The notes below the pieces were generated by a model. The model was not told the DNA's origin. It did no database searches and saw only the letters and a program-made list of their open reading frames with translations. Both the position numbers and the translations under genes were made by a program. 64,000 nt of DNA from Tritrichomonas musculus (taxonomy: Eukaryota; Parabasalia; Tritrichomonadida; Tritrichomonadidae), in assembly GCA_039105265.1 (NCBI GenBank), contig JAPFFF010000027.1:2108001-2172000 (forward strand). The letters run 5' to 3'. Shown here piece by piece: positions 40,205 through 51,976 of the stretch (position 1 is the stretch's first letter; every line of letters starts with the position of its first letter).

Positions 40205-41629
40205 TCAATATGTTTCGTCGTCAAGTATCAAGACCTGGCAAGCCTCTGGATATTCTAGTGACATCTGAACTTCTCTATTTACTGATGGCTCATCAATGAT
40301 ATTCACTGTCAATTTTATTTCGTTCTTTTTCTGATTTTGACTTTCTGGCATTTTTTCTTCCTCAAGCTGGAATTCTTCATTTTCTGTCTTTTCTAGTTCT
40401 CGCTGCTCGTTTCCATCTTCATGCGCAAGCTCCTCTTCCTTATCTGCATTGTCACTTTTCAGCACACTCAGCACATCATTAACTTTTTGAGTAGTGTTAC
40501 TTTTCATTATACTCAACTTATCATTTGTTCTTTGATTACTGTCACTTTTAATTGAATTTACTTCTTTATTATCATTTTGATTACTGTCACTTTTTATTGA
40601 ATTTATTTCATTGTTAACATTTTGATCACTGTCACTTTTTATTGAATTTATTTCGTTATCAACTTTTTGATTACTGTCACTTTTTATTGAATTTATTTCG
40701 TTATCAACTTTTTGATTACTGTCACTTTTCAATTCATTTGGCTTCTCTTCTTCAATGCTTTCATTATCCTCATATTTCACTGTTTTTAATTCTTCTTTAT
40801 CGTTGTTTTGAAAATTGTCACTTTTTTGTTCATTTTGTTCTTCTTTTTCAATTGGTTCGTTATTATCGTCATTCTCCTTTTTAAGACCTTCTTGGTTAAA
40901 AACATCATTATCAGATTTTTCACTTTTAATTATGCTTTCTATTTCATTCAATTTATTTTGTTTGATAACTTTTTCAATGCGTTTTTGGTCGCTATTTGTT
41001 TTTGAAAATTTTACTGTTTTTATATTACTCGTTCGTGGTGTGAAACTATTTGAACGAAGTGCGCTTGGGATAACATCACAATTAATATTTTTCTGAGGCG
41101 AAATGTCTCTAATTCGAAGAGGCTGGAGATTTTTTATGATTTTCCCTTGAACGAGTTCTGAAAAAGCTGTTTTTCGTATCTTGTTGGCAGATTGGCGTTG
41201 AATATCACTGACTTTTTCACCGTTTATCGTGTGAAGCTGGCTTCCAAAAACAATAAGGCACATGATTTTGAAATTAGAATATCTTGCAATAGGATTTTTT
41301 CTTAGCGAAAGAAATCGAAGCTTTGGAAATGAATTTGGTGTTTGAATTCCTTTGAATGATCCAATTTGATTTGTGTCAAGAATAAGAGTTGTAAGATGAA
41401 TAAGCGTCTGAGGAAAGTTAGTAAAATCCGATAGGTTATTTAATGATAAATCTATAAAAGAACAATCTGTCTTGATTTCTACACCTGAAAAAGTTTTGAT
41501 CCTATTATTATATAAAATAACAACTGAATGCTGATACCTTTGAATCAAAGTGGACTCTTTATTTGAATATGATAGACAATTAAGATTATGTTTTAATTGT
41601 TTTTGTGGACATGAATTGTGTTTTTTCAT
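40205..41629 (-). CDS. Leucine-rich-repeat protein with acidic repeat tail
   Basis: A 474-residue protein. Residues 40-140 hold three to four LRRs of the SDS22/centrosomal type (FIDLSLNNLSDF, LTTLILDTNQIGSF, LRFLSLRKNPIA) with an LRR-cap-like end (KIMCLIVFGSQLHTINGEKV). Residues 140-230 are basic. From about 290 a 15-residue unit (IKSDSNQKVDNEINS) is repeated six to seven times, followed by an acidic coiled tail. Proteins of this kind bind cytoskeletal or phosphatase partners; the partner here is unknown. TCATTTCTTGA lies 10 bases before the ATG. Confidence 0.85.
   Translation of the reverse strand: MKKHNSCPQKQLKHNLNCLSYSNKESTLIQRYQHSVVILYNNRIKTFSGVEIKTDCSFIDLSLNNLSDFTNFPQTLIHLTTLILDTNQIGSFKGIQTPNSFPKLRFLSLRKNPIARYSNFKIMCLIVFGSQLHTINGEKVSDIQRQSANKIRKTAFSELVQGKIIKNLQPLRIRDISPQKNINCDVIPSALRSNSFTPRTSNIKTVKFSKTNSDQKRIEKVIKQNKLNEIESIIKSEKSDNDVFNQEGLKKENDDNNEPIEKEEQNEQKSDNFQNNDKEELKTVKYEDNESIEEEKPNELKSDSNQKVDNEINSIKSDSNQKVDNEINSIKSDSDQNVNNEINSIKSDSNQNDNKEVNSIKSDSNQRTNDKLSIMKSNTTQKVNDVLSVLKSDNADKEEELAHEDGNEQRELEKTENEEFQLEEEKMPESQNQKKNEIKLTVNIIDEPSVNREVQMSLEYPEACQVLILDDETY
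40460..40740. repeat. 45-bp coding tandem repeat in LRR gene
   Basis: About six copies of a 45-base unit containing TTTTGATTACTGTCACTTTT. The middle copies (40640-40730) are almost identical and the outer ones diverged, which suggests recent unequal exchange in the centre. Confidence 0.8.
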
Positions 41630-41630
41630 C

Positions 41631-41641
41631 TCAAGAAATGA
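41631..41641 (-). promoter_or_regulatory. Initiator of LRR gene
   Basis: TCATTTCTTGA on the minus strand, with its A 10 bases before the start codon. Confidence 0.5.
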
Positions 41642-42015
41642 TTGTTTTTTAATTCAATTAAAAATTTTATTCCGTTCATAAAATTCATCTCTATTTCAAA
41701 ATATTCAATATTCTTAACAATATTTTCAATGAGTACAATTAAAAAAAGTCTAATCATTCAATTTTGAATATGAAAATAATTATTTCTTCTATTGCATAAT
41801 TTAAAGAATTTCAGATAAAATGGCATACCAATTTCATACTTTTTGAATTTAATTACCGAATTACTCAATAAATATATAAAAAAATTGAATTAGTTTTAAA
41901 TGAAGCTCTACAAGTAATACAATTTTAATATAATTTTTTTTTTATAAAAACTCCAAATTATCCCTTTATAATATCCAAAAAAGAATTTAAACAGCTAATT
42001 TTTATTAGTTTAATA
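41642..42015. other. AT-rich spacer
   Basis: Between the LRR promoter and the end of the DUF3447/ankyrin locus; nothing else seen. Confidence 0.4.
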
Positions 42016-44240
42016 TTATTTTATCAACATTTGTTTAATTGTTGCATCATCAGTCAAATCTAATGGGGTTCTCCAATAATTTTCAATAAACCATGAAATA
42101 ATAATTATAACTTCATTGAATTGAATCATAAAACTTCATCTTCAGCATTAAGATCTATGCCATTAAAATTAACTAATAAAGATATTATTTCTTGATTTCC
42201 TTTTTGCACAGCAATGTGTAAAGCTGTTCTATCAAAATATTGATTAATTTCATTTCAAACGATAACCAAAAAAATTCGATAAAAAATAATTAAGATTTTA
42301 TTTGATAAAAGAATTACAAATTTTATTGAATTTGAATAAAGAAATCTCATCAAAATCTAAAATAAAATATCATTTTAAAACGGAATTAATGACTTTATTC
42401 AAATAATTTTTTTGAGAATCCCGTGAAAAATAAAAATGAAATGATATGAAATTGACCAATTTTTGAATGAAATTAATCAATAAAAAAAAGCGAACGATAT
42501 TAAAAAATATTTGATTATAAAATCGATTTTATATTAATGTCAATTTTGGGATGTGATAATAGTAGCCGAACAATATCTATATTTTCTCTTTCAACTGCAA
42601 GACATAAAGGTGTTTTTTTAAATACTAATTAAAACTTCATTAAATCAATTCATTTTGAATTTCATGAAAACAATCAACCAAAAAATTTTATAAAAAATCA
42701 AAGATTTTAAGAACACAATTAAAATTATGAAATTTAAAAACCACATATAAATGATTGATTTCAAATTTCATTTAAAATCTAAAATTTTGAAAACAAAATA
42801 AAAAAAAATTGATCATTGAAAACTCTAAAAAAATATTGAAAATTGTAATTCTATTAAAATAATTTTTGGTCGAATTACATTCAATTTAAAATAGTAGAAT
42901 TTGATTAAATATTATATTTTAAATTTCATCAATAATATGATAATAAAAATTAGATGAAATTGCAAATAATAAAACATAATTAGAAATCATGTGATTTTGA
43001 AATGACATTTAAAAATAATGATATGAAATGTAATTAACAATTGAAAATTTTGAAATGCGATGAGTATAAAGAAATATTTAGAAATGTTATGAATAAAAAC
43101 AAAATGATAAAATGATATTTTAATAAAGTATTAAACATAATGAAATACGATAATTATAATGGTATTAAACATAAAAGATATAAAAACTGATTTTTCATTT
43201 ATATCATTTTCATCTTTATTTAATATAAGCCTTACAATATCTGTTTCTTCGTTCTCAACTGCAATTTGCAATGTTGTTTTATGAATTTTTAAATTTAAAA
43301 TTTGATGAAAAAAAACTTTTTGTTAACTTCATTAAAAAGATGATTTAAAATTTCATTCAAAATAATGTGATGTAAAATTTTATTGAAAATAATATCAAAA
43401 CTTTGATGTAATTAAAATAATCAATTTGAATTCTCTGAAAAAATATGATTCTTAACTTGATTAATATATGAATGAATGAAATTATATTGGTTAAATTTGG
43501 TTTTGAATGTAATTAAATATCAAAACAAAATTCCATTAAAAAACAAAGTAAAGTATTCCATAACTTATTATAGCAATGAAATGTCATTTAAGGATAAAAA
43601 GAAACATAATTGAAAATTTTAACTTTCAAAATATTATTTAAATACTTTAATTAAAATATCATTCCAAAAAAAAATTGTAAATGTCATTTAATCTAAATGT
43701 TGAAATGAGATTTAAAAATTAATATTTTTAAAATTACATTAAAATGCTTTGTTAAAAACATAACAAGAAAAAAAGAATTTCAAAATGTCATTTAAAAAAA
43801 ATGTATTCACGAACATTATTTCAAATACATTTGTATGAATTGCATGATGAAAAATGATTTGAAATTTTATAAACTTATTGATTTCAAATGAAATTAAAAA
43901 TTTTCTTTTTTAAATGATATAAAAAAACAATGATTTTAAATTGATTTAATACTTACATCAATATCTTGTTTTTCTAACAAAAGTTGTGCAATCTCTTCAT
44001 TTCCTTTTGCAATTGCAATATGTAGCGGCATTTTTTCATAAACAAAATTGATTGAAATTTCATACAAACAAAAAAATAAAAATGTCATGAACAAAATTCA
44101 AAGTTTTAAATATAATGAAAAATAATACAAATGAAATTTCATTTAAAAAATAATATTAGAGTGAATGTTGTTAAATATAATAGCAATAAAACATTATTAT
44201 AATAATATTTTATATGTAATTTTATGAAATTAAAAGGAAA
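42016..44240 (-). other. Five ankyrin-repeat islands downstream of DUF3447 gene
   Basis: On the minus strand, single ankyrin repeats occur as islands at about 43963-44035 (KMPLHIAIAKGNEEIAQLLLE), 43185-43283 (KTTLQIAVENEETDIVRLIL), 42535-42625 (KTPLCLAVERENIDIVRLLL), 42130-42240 (RTALHIAVQKGNQEIISLLV) and a terminal cap 42016-42083 (WRTPLDLTDDATIKQMLIK) ending at TAA. Spacers of 50-690 bp are AT-rich and full of stops. The islands lie in different frames. Each repeat itself is open and conserved. Either these are exons with non-canonical splicing, or relics of a once continuous gene. No GTATGT or ACTAACACACAG signals are found. Confidence 0.65.
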
Positions 44241-45401
44241 CTACATGAAACAAAAATGATTAAAAACTTCATTAAAAAAATATCTATCATAAATCATTTT
44301 ACAATTCACATTAAAGTTTGTATTTTTAAGAAAAGATTCAACAATGACTAAGTAATCGTATTTACAGAAGTTATAGAAAAAGTGTTTTTCATTGTCCGAA
44401 TTAATTGAATAATTATGATTGCAAAAAGCGGCGATATTAAATGTTGGAAGAATTTGAGAGTATTGAAGCATCAAATCGTATTTATTTAATTTATTTTCAA
44501 TATAATTAGTTATATCTAAGTGATGGCATTTGATTGATTCAATGTAACTTTCTTTATTTGGTAAAATCCTGTTTTCTTCAATCAGATGAATAAGTTCGGC
44601 ATTCTGACTGTGAATTGCAAACAGCCACAATTTGGATGGCAAATCAAATTTATTAAAGAGCAAGTATTTAAATATCTTAATTGAACCAAAGAAGGCACAA
44701 TATTCAATTATTAATAATGATCTGTTCTTAAGTAACAAAGGATTCGTTTCAAAAATTGAATGTGAAACTTTCACGTAAGTTGTCAACTTTTTGTCTTTGA
44801 AATATGAAATGAATTCATCAAGAGAATCGTTCCGAATTATTTGACAAAGATGGTCATCATTCTCACCTTTCTTTCTTTTTTGTTCATATATTTCAATATT
44901 GCTTATATCTGGATTTTTTGCTTTGATTTGATTTTTCAAATCTTCATCAAAAAATTTTTCATATTCAGTGAAAAAATACTCTGGATAGTTTCTTATTTTG
45001 TATTTTCCATTGGTGATGACATTGAATATAGCTTTATTGGGTATTATAATTTGCGATTCAAAAAGGAAAAGAAGGATTCGTTTGTTGCTTTTGAAAATAT
45101 TGAAAATTTGAAGATTTGAAAAATTTTCTTTGATTTCAGATTCAAATAATTGCAAAATTTTTTCGATTTTATTTATAAAAATTCTGGTTCTTTGGTGATA
45201 ATTCGACACTTCGGATATTAAATGAAGTATTCCCTGTAATTCTAGCTTGTTTTCTTGTATTTTTGAAACTTTTAAATAGCGGATTAAGTCATCAAAATTA
45301 GTTTCATTTTCATTACTTTCATCTTCAAGATAATTTAAAAACGCTTTTTGTATATGTTTTGTTTTTTCCATATATTCCTGTACATATATTTTTAGTTGCA
45401 T
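44241..45401 (-). CDS. DUF3447-domain protein (ankyrin family), N-terminal part
   Basis: A 386-residue frame. Residues 1-130 form the family's helical head (YMEKTKHIQKAFLNYLED). Residues 180-386 are the DUF3447 region (LLIIEYCAFFGSIKIFKYLL, LWLFAIHSQNAELIHLIEEN, YIESIKCHHLDITNYIE, FCKYDYLVIVESFLKNTNFNVN). The frame runs to a TAG after 23 extra residues. In homologues a row of ankyrin repeats follows directly; here they come only as islands downstream. TTTCATTTC lies about 24 bases before the ATG. This family is hugely expanded in trichomonads and thought to serve protein binding. Possibly alive as a short protein. Confidence 0.75.
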   Translation of the reverse strand: MQLKIYVQEYMEKTKHIQKAFLNYLEDESNENETNFDDLIRYLKVSKIQENKLELQGILHLISEVSNYHQRTRIFINKIEKILQLFESEIKENFSNLQIFNIFKSNKRILLFLFESQIIIPNKAIFNVITNGKYKIRNYPEYFFTEYEKFFDEDLKNQIKAKNPDISNIEIYEQKRKKGENDDHLCQIIRNDSLDEFISYFKDKKLTTYVKVSHSIFETNPLLLKNRSLLIIEYCAFFGSIKIFKYLLFNKFDLPSKLWLFAIHSQNAELIHLIEENRILPNKESYIESIKCHHLDITNYIENKLNKYDLMLQYSQILPTFNIAAFCNHNYSINSDNEKHFFYNFCKYDYLVIVESFLKNTNFNVNCKMIYDRYFFNEVFNHFCFM

Positions 45402-46934
45402 ACTTTTTTATTTTTTTTGAAATGAAATGTGATATAAAAAATATTTTGCGAATTAAGCTATCAAAGAGAAAAATATGAAATTCAAATGGAAAATAAAAGC
45501 TGTGGATAAATCAATGATTACAAATTGTTGAGGTTTCCTGTCCAGAGGAGTTTGGGCTCAAAAAGTTAATTATCTCTTAACAAAAAGTTCTTTATATAAA
45601 AATGATCGTTATTCAATATTCTTTTTTTTTAAAAAAATTTACAAATAATGTGTAATTTCTTAACATATGATAAATTGAGCACATACTCATATCCTGTTAC
45701 AGGCAAAGTTACGATTCAAAAAAAAAAAAAAAAAAAAAAAAAGATATTTTTTGCTCCCAACGGTTAAGGTCAATATTGACCCTCTATCGTACTTCAGAAA
45801 AAATCGACGAGAACTTTTTTGCACTTTTGTGAAATTTACAATGAGTAGCTAATAAAGTTTTTCCAACCGCTTTTTGCGCAGAAAAATATAAATATAAACT
45901 ATTCAAAATACAAAAAGATTTTTATTTCGATTAAAAAAAAAAATGTATAATATCAGCTTTTCTGTAATAAAATAAACTGTATATTTAGTGCATGTTCAAA
46001 TTATTTCAAAAATAAACTGATGTTAATGAAATATGCTGATCGATAATGAACATTATAATTATATTAAATACATTTATTTAATTTATGTATATATTTCTGT
46101 AATTAAATATTTTTATATGAATAATATATAAAAATTAAGGAGATTTTAATACATTTTTTTGCATAAAAGATTCAGTATCTTTTTCAAAAATTTAATAAAA
46201 AGTAAATTAGGCACTATTTGTTCATTTTCTTTCAACTCTAGAAGCAAATCATCAGATTACTAAAGTAAAAATATGGAGAAATTTTTCTAAAATAATATTA
46301 ACTAATTTTCTTCCAAAAAGAAATTGAAGAATAAAGAATCCTAAATTCATATGATATACGACCATAAGAATATTTTTTTGGAAATAAGAAACTTTGAAAT
46401 CTTTTAGTGCACGAGAAACGACTACCTTGCATGTTTGCCTCAAAAAATTGAAAGGAAATTGAATGAAGCATTCAAATTTGAAAACTAACCGAAAATTCTG
46501 AAAAACTCTAGTAGCTAACAATTTTAAATTTTCATAAAATTTAAACGGCCTTAAAAAAAAAAAAAATAAATTTCTATTTTTATCATAAATGTTAATAATA
46601 ATGGCTGTAGTTTTATTATTATTTATTATGTGGTGGCATATATAGAATCAATATATCCAATTTAATTTTGAAATAATGCGCAGTGCTGCTAATAAAATGC
46701 ATAATATTTTCTCTTCTTCTTCATTCGAAAAATTCTCTGACTTTAGTCTAATATAAAAATGTCATAGTTATTTATAAAAAGTATTAAACGCTTAGCATTT
46801 TGGTATATTTTACTTTTGGATAACTTTAATATATGATGAGAAAAAAATTGATTTTTGAAAAAAAATTTTGAAAATTTTTTAAAAAAGTGCTTCAACTTTT
46901 TATACTGCTTCAATATTTTATACATAACTGTATA
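45402..46934. other. Spacer with repeat and poly-A
   Basis: Holds a 25-base A run (45718-45742) and one dispersed repeat (45757-45828). An 89-codon hydrophobic frame on the minus strand at 46252-46521 has no other support. Confidence 0.4.
45757..45828 (-). repeat. Dispersed repeat, copy 2 (palindrome GGTCAATATTGACC)
   Basis: Reverse-complement match to 13881-13946, directly beside a poly-A run. Confidence 0.75.
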
Positions 46935-48080
46935 ATGTTTCCTCTTGGATTTGGAATGATGAGGTTGCCTGTGAAGAATGGCAACCAAACAGACTTCGAC
47001 TATGAAACGTTGAATAAAATGGTTGATGACTTTCTTGATGCTTGATTCACGTACTTTGACACCAGTTATGTATATCATGATGGAAAAAGGCAAGAAGCAG
47101 TTTTTAAAGCTTTGGTCGAACGACATCCAAGAAGTAGCTACACTGTTGCCACCAAGTTTCCAACTTTTTTCTTGAAGCCTGAGTCAGAATTTGAATCACT
47201 ATTTCAATCTCAATTAGATACTCTCGGTCTGGAGTATATTAATTATTACTTGATCCACGACATACAGACATACGAATATGATAGTATTGATGGCAAAGAA
47301 GGTTATGTTGCCTCATCACATATTTTTGATCATGCGAAAAAATGGAAAGAACAAGGAAAAATCAAACATCTTGGTTTTTCATTCCATAGTTCAGCAAAAC
47401 TACTTGATAAAGTTTTATCAGAACATCCTTAAGTTGAATTTGCCCAAATTATTATTAATTATTACGATTGGGAAGGTGAATTCATTCAATAAAGAAAGTG
47501 TTGCGAAACAATCAGAAATCATGGTAAAAAAGTTGTCATTATGGAAACAGTTAGAGGCGGATTCCTTGCAAAAGCTCCACCTAAAGCCGAAGCTCTCTTA
47601 AAGGCGAGAGATCCATCTGGTTCAATTGCTTCTTGGGCACTTAGATTCACAATGGATCTTGATGGCGTTTTGGCTGTTTTATCTGGCATGTCAACTCCTG
47701 AACAAGTACATGATAATATTAATACTTTTAAGAATCCAAGGCCTTTGAACACTGAAGATAAAGAAGTACTCAAAAAAGTAATTTCTATTTACAAAAAGAC
47801 TGGTCCTTATAAAACAGATGATTTCAGCAAATATTCAAAATTAAGATATCATGGAGTTCCTGCATCATCCATTCTGGATGCATACAATTCGGCACAAATT
47901 CAACCTGCTCCTGGATTTTGTGCAGATGATATTTATATCAGAAACACAATGTTGGAAGAAGGCCATATCGATTGCAAGAAAGGAATTCCAAAACAGAAAG
48001 TTGTCCTTGACGACGGAACAGATATCACCGAAATGGTAGAAGATGCTGCAAAGTGGCTTGCTGATCATTTCATTGGTTAA
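46935..48080 (+). pseudogene. Aldo/keto reductase with three in-frame stops
   Basis: One frame of 382 codons without any frameshift encodes an aldo/keto reductase of the oxidoreductase type with a long C-terminal part. Motifs: FPLGFGMMRLP at the start, FTYFDTSYVYHDGK (Asp and Tyr of the active site), YTVATKFP (Lys), YYLIHDI (His) and IKHLGFSFH. These are followed by VVIMETVRGGFLA and IASWALRF, then the C-terminal helices. TGA at 47043-47045 stands where a Gly is usual. TAA codons stand at 47430-47432 and 47490-47492. Everything else looks conserved, so inactivation is recent. A 51-base A run starts ten bases after the stop, where the mRNA poly-A tail would begin, which hints at a retroposed copy. 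Confidence 0.85.
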
Positions 48081-48087
48081 ATTTAAT

Positions 48088-48090
<3 letters not shown>

Positions 48091-48141
<51 letters not shown>
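48091..48141. repeat. Poly-A tract (51 bp) after reductase pseudogene
   Basis: A pure A run beginning 10 bases after the stop codon of the reductase. Confidence 0.95.
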
Positions 48142-48143
<2 letters not shown>

Positions 48144-48970
48144 AAGAATTTTATGGGGACTTATTTTCATATATTTTTAATGTTCATAAAATTTTGGTAC
48201 TTAATCCATTAGAGCATGGCCAAAAAGGGATTTCCTTTTTGAGAAAAAAAATCATATTTAAAAATAGGTTTGTTATATCTCGATATCAATTATCAGTACG
48301 TTTTTTGATAACAAAGTAATTAAATTGATGAACGATCTCGATATCAAATATCGAGAAAAATTTGATATCAAGTTGATTTAATATTGAAAAGTTTACATTA
48401 AAACAGATTAGTACATCATTAAAAACAAATCTGATATGGTGGTTTTCAATATTTTAAATCAATCCATATATTTGTTTACTTGAAAGCATAAAACTAGTGA
48501 TCAAGTGAACAAGTAGATTCATTATATGTATATATATTTAACATATCGTTTTCGAATGATTTAATGTGTTAAATTTGGTACAATAATTAATTTACTAGCA
48601 TCAGCGATTATTATATTAGAATAATAATATTTGAATAAAAATTCACAAATTACAAAATAAAATTCACAATTTGTTGGTATTTTTCAAACAAACCGCTTTA
48701 AAATAAAACAATTATATCTTAAATTTATATGATCAATTTACTAATTAAATAATATATTTAAATTTAAAAAATATTATAATAAATAAATAAATATCAAAAT
48801 ACCAAATAAAAATTTTGGCAAGACCATAGTTTCTGCATTTTCTCGAAAACTATAAATAATACTCAATTTATTGGCTGATTTCCTTTTTAAATTTAAAAAA
48901 GTTACTTAAAAAATATTAAGAATGCTGCTTTTTAAAAAACCTATAATTGTCGATCAAGACTTGAAAAATA
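48142..48970. other. AT-rich spacer
   Basis: TCTCGATATCAA-type words recur three times at 48278-48365 (CTCGATATCAA, CTCGATATCAA, TTGATATCAA). No gene seen. Confidence 0.4.
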
Positions 48971-49552
48971 TCAAGTAGGAATGGGAGTTTTTAAAGTTTC
49001 TACATTTAGAGGCGATGAAAAACTAGGATTGATGCATTCAATAGAATTTAAAACGCATTTTTTAACTTTTTGGTTATAAACATCTCTCTGTTTTATGTAA
49101 TCTCCGTTTGCAAACGGGTTAAATGGAGAATTAGTTGTTGGATTTTGAAGAATGTACATAAGAATAATAAAAATAGATTCTATTGTGACGTTGGGACTCC
49201 ACTTATCAGTGAATTTTTCGTATGCATTGTGAGGATCGTCTCTAGCTTCGTGAAGTATAGCCATGCAAACTTTTCCTGTATCATATTCGATATTCGGATG
49301 CCAAATAGGGCATTTAATGTACATTTGGGGAGGATCATTTGGAAAATTACCAGGAAAATGGAGCTCAATTGGTAAAAATGCTCCATAATATTCGGTATCT
49401 TTTGGTCCTGGAGCAATACAACGCCATTTGAAATAGTCGTTGTTGATTAAACGACAACTGAAATAAACTGAAGGATTCTCTTGATAGTCATTATACAACT
49501 GCATAAGTGTCAGGAGAGCAGATGCTTTTTTCGTGTTTCCTGGTGCCTGCAT
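48971..49552 (-). CDS. Ubiquitin-conjugating enzyme E2 (UBE2G/Cdc34-type)
   Basis: A 193-residue E2. The UBC fold spans about residues 8-170. HPN is at residues 85-87, and the active-site Cys96 lies in GKVCMAILH. It is followed by an acidic insert, HEARDDPHNAYEKFTDKWSP, which is the loop that marks the UBE2G/UBE2R (Cdc34) class. The usual PFxPF-like sequence and C-terminal helices follow. E2s of this class build Lys48 chains, often with ER-linked or SCF ligases. The last 25 residues are an extra Ser/Pro/Thr tail. The frame is intact. No good TCA initiator is seen at the start. Confidence 0.92.
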   Translation of the reverse strand: MQAPGNTKKASALLTLMQLYNDYQENPSVYFSCRLINNDYFKWRCIAPGPKDTEYYGAFLPIELHFPGNFPNDPPQMYIKCPIWHPNIEYDTGKVCMAILHEARDDPHNAYEKFTDKWSPNVTIESIFIILMYILQNPTTNSPFNPFANGDYIKQRDVYNQKVKKCVLNSIECINPSFSSPLNVETLKTPIPT

Positions 49553-51839
49553 AGCTTAAAATATTGTCAAAATTTAGTAAACCACTTTAATAAAAAAATT
49601 TTAAAATTTTTATTCAAATATATCCCTCTCTAAAAAAGAAGGAAAAATAGATTTTAATTAACCACAGAAGCATCACATATTCTATATGTTTAAGTTCGAT
49701 GTTGTAATAGATCAGATTTGTTTGCAATTTTATACTTTTTGACAAAATTCAAACAAATCTTTTTGTATTTTAATGATATTATAAGTAAGCATTGATGATG
49801 CTGTTGACTATTCCTTCTTTGATGCTATTTATTTTTAATGTACAACCCCTCTATTATTTTAATGTTGACTAGTATAATTAAAAAAAATTTTAAGGGATAA
49901 TGTTTTATTTTTAGAATATTTTTTATACTCCAATTTCATACTTATTATATTAATGATATTTGTTTTTCCATGACAAATCTTAGATTAAAACCTTCATAAT
50001 CTAAATATTGGTTATATACTTTATCTCCATCAAACATTTTGAAAAAAGGGCTACATTTTGAAATATATTCCCCCAGTTTTAATTATATTGGGCTTGTAAA
50101 AAAGATAGATATGCTCCAAATAGCCGCTTTTAGAAGAGTTTCTTTTTTGAATACATTCATATAGAAAACAATTAAAAATAATTTTAGATATATTTTCAAA
50201 TATATAAGGTTATTATCGTATAATGTGTGATATATATACATATATTAATATAAGTATATTATAAAAAATATTTTTAATTCCATAACAATATATATTTACC
50301 TCATGAAGCATAAAATATTTATTCTATAGAATATTATAATTTCAATTATAAAACAATATTTATCTTGATAATTTAGCTTATATTACTTTTTATTATATTT
50401 TTCTAAAATATATTTATATAACTAAAAAATATAAAAATAATAATAATTTAACTATATAACAAAAATATAGCTATAATCTTTTTTTAAATAAATGATTATA
50501 TTTGTTTTCATTATATTCTCATAATATTCTATGTGTTAATTGAAATAAAAAATATTAGAGACTAATGAAAAAGTCTTAGCTTTTTTAAAATTCCATGATT
50601 TATATATTAAAAACAATTTAATTTTAAAAAATCCTGAAAAAACGCAAAAGAAATCTCTATTTAAAAAAATATTTGTTTTTTAAAATAACCATTTTTTACG
50701 ATTATTTTGAAGTGAAAACAAAAAATCGATAAAATTTTGAATAAATTGATTTATTTCTAAAATAAATATAATTTTGAAAAAACTTGTTGTTGCATATTTG
50801 CAATGGTTTTTGTTATAAAAAAAATAATTTTAAAACAAATTTTTTTTGCGTAAATTACAATATACTATTTACAAAAACCAATAATAAAAATATTCAAGGT
50901 TATCAATATTTTAATAAATTGAGAAGAATGAAAATTATCTCTAAAACTTTGAAAATAAAAAAGAACAACTTCTTTGTTTCTAAGAAAGTACAATAATATA
51001 TGAGCACGACAACCAATCATAGCAATCTTTTAAGAACAATAATTTTTTTCTTTTGAAATATTTTATTTCTATTTTACATTTTTGTAGAGCATATATCCTG
51101 CAAACCTCGCAGCAACACTAAAGTTATATCAATTTTTACTCATAATCACACCAAATTTATGAATAAAAGCATTTATAAATAATTGCAAATAAGTTGTAAT
51201 CACAATATGAGCAATTTCTTTAATTTTTTAAAGTTATATTTGCACAAAAAAAAATTATTTTAAAAAAGATATTTAAATGGCAAATACTTTTTGTAATCAA
51301 TAAAAAAAGTTATTTCAAAAAAATTGGAAATTGAAACAAAATAAATTTTTTTGTGAAAAAATAAAATTTTTCAAAAGATGACAACTTTTTTGCAAATGTA
51401 ATTCTTTTTGGCCAAAAAGTTATTATCTGAAAAAACTCAATTTAATTGAATTACTAGTATTTTTTCTAATAAATACATTTAATGCAAAATATCGTTGGAA
51501 TTTTAAAATTAAAAATAATTTTGATAAGTCTCTATTATTCTCAAAAATCTTTTCAAAAAATTAAGATTTTTTATTCAATTTTTTATTTTTCATTCAGTTT
51601 TCAACAAAAACTAGCAAGTAAAATCATTTATTCTTTTTTGAACCTTTTTCATATCTAATTCTTTATGCCATTCCACTTAAATTGACATTGTTCCATCTAT
51701 CAATTTTTGTGAATATGTTTTTTTTTTAAATAATTAATTTTAATGTTGAAATACCAAAATTGTTCATTATGCAAATAATTTAGCAGTGGTTATGCACTCA
51801 AGAATGTTTCACATGATTTTTTGATTTCCTTTAATTCTT
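49553..51839. other. Long AT-rich gene-free stretch
   Basis: Over 2 kb of A/T runs without a supported gene. AAGCATTGATGATGCTGTTGACT at 49788 resembles 54478, so this may be another scrap of the F5/8-protein family. No inverted-repeat element was resolved. Confidence 0.4.
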
Positions 51840-51960
51840 TGAGAACAGCATTTTTTATTTTGAATGAAATACATTAAAAAATACAATTTATCTCCACTCT
51901 GATTTGATACTTAATAAAAATCTGCTGCGATTTTATTTATCGTTATTATTGTCTAAAATG
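51840..51960 (-). pseudogene. Relic shared with 54470-54650 (F5/8-protein family)
   Basis: CTGCGATTTTATTTATCGTTAT and flanks match 54595-54625. Both correspond to the middle of the 479-residue protein next door (before YLSGHIKEF). A heavily decayed duplicate. Confidence 0.45.
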
Positions 51961-51976
51961 ATAATATATTTTACCA

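Noticed and set aside
40642-41096. Plus-strand frames opposite the LRR gene
   Set aside because: Shadows of the repetitive coding array.
42016-44240. Canonical introns between ankyrin islands
   Set aside because: The trichomonad 5' GTATGT and 3' ACTAACACACAG signals were looked for at island edges and not found; one GTAAGT near 43963 stands alone.
46252-46521. 89-codon minus-strand frame
   Set aside because: Hydrophobic AT-driven composition, no start motif and no family resemblance.
46935-48080. Alternative genetic code or stop read-through in the reductase
   Set aside because: Both TGA and TAA occur inside, and other genes of the window end cleanly on TAA, TAG or TGA; a pseudogene is simpler.
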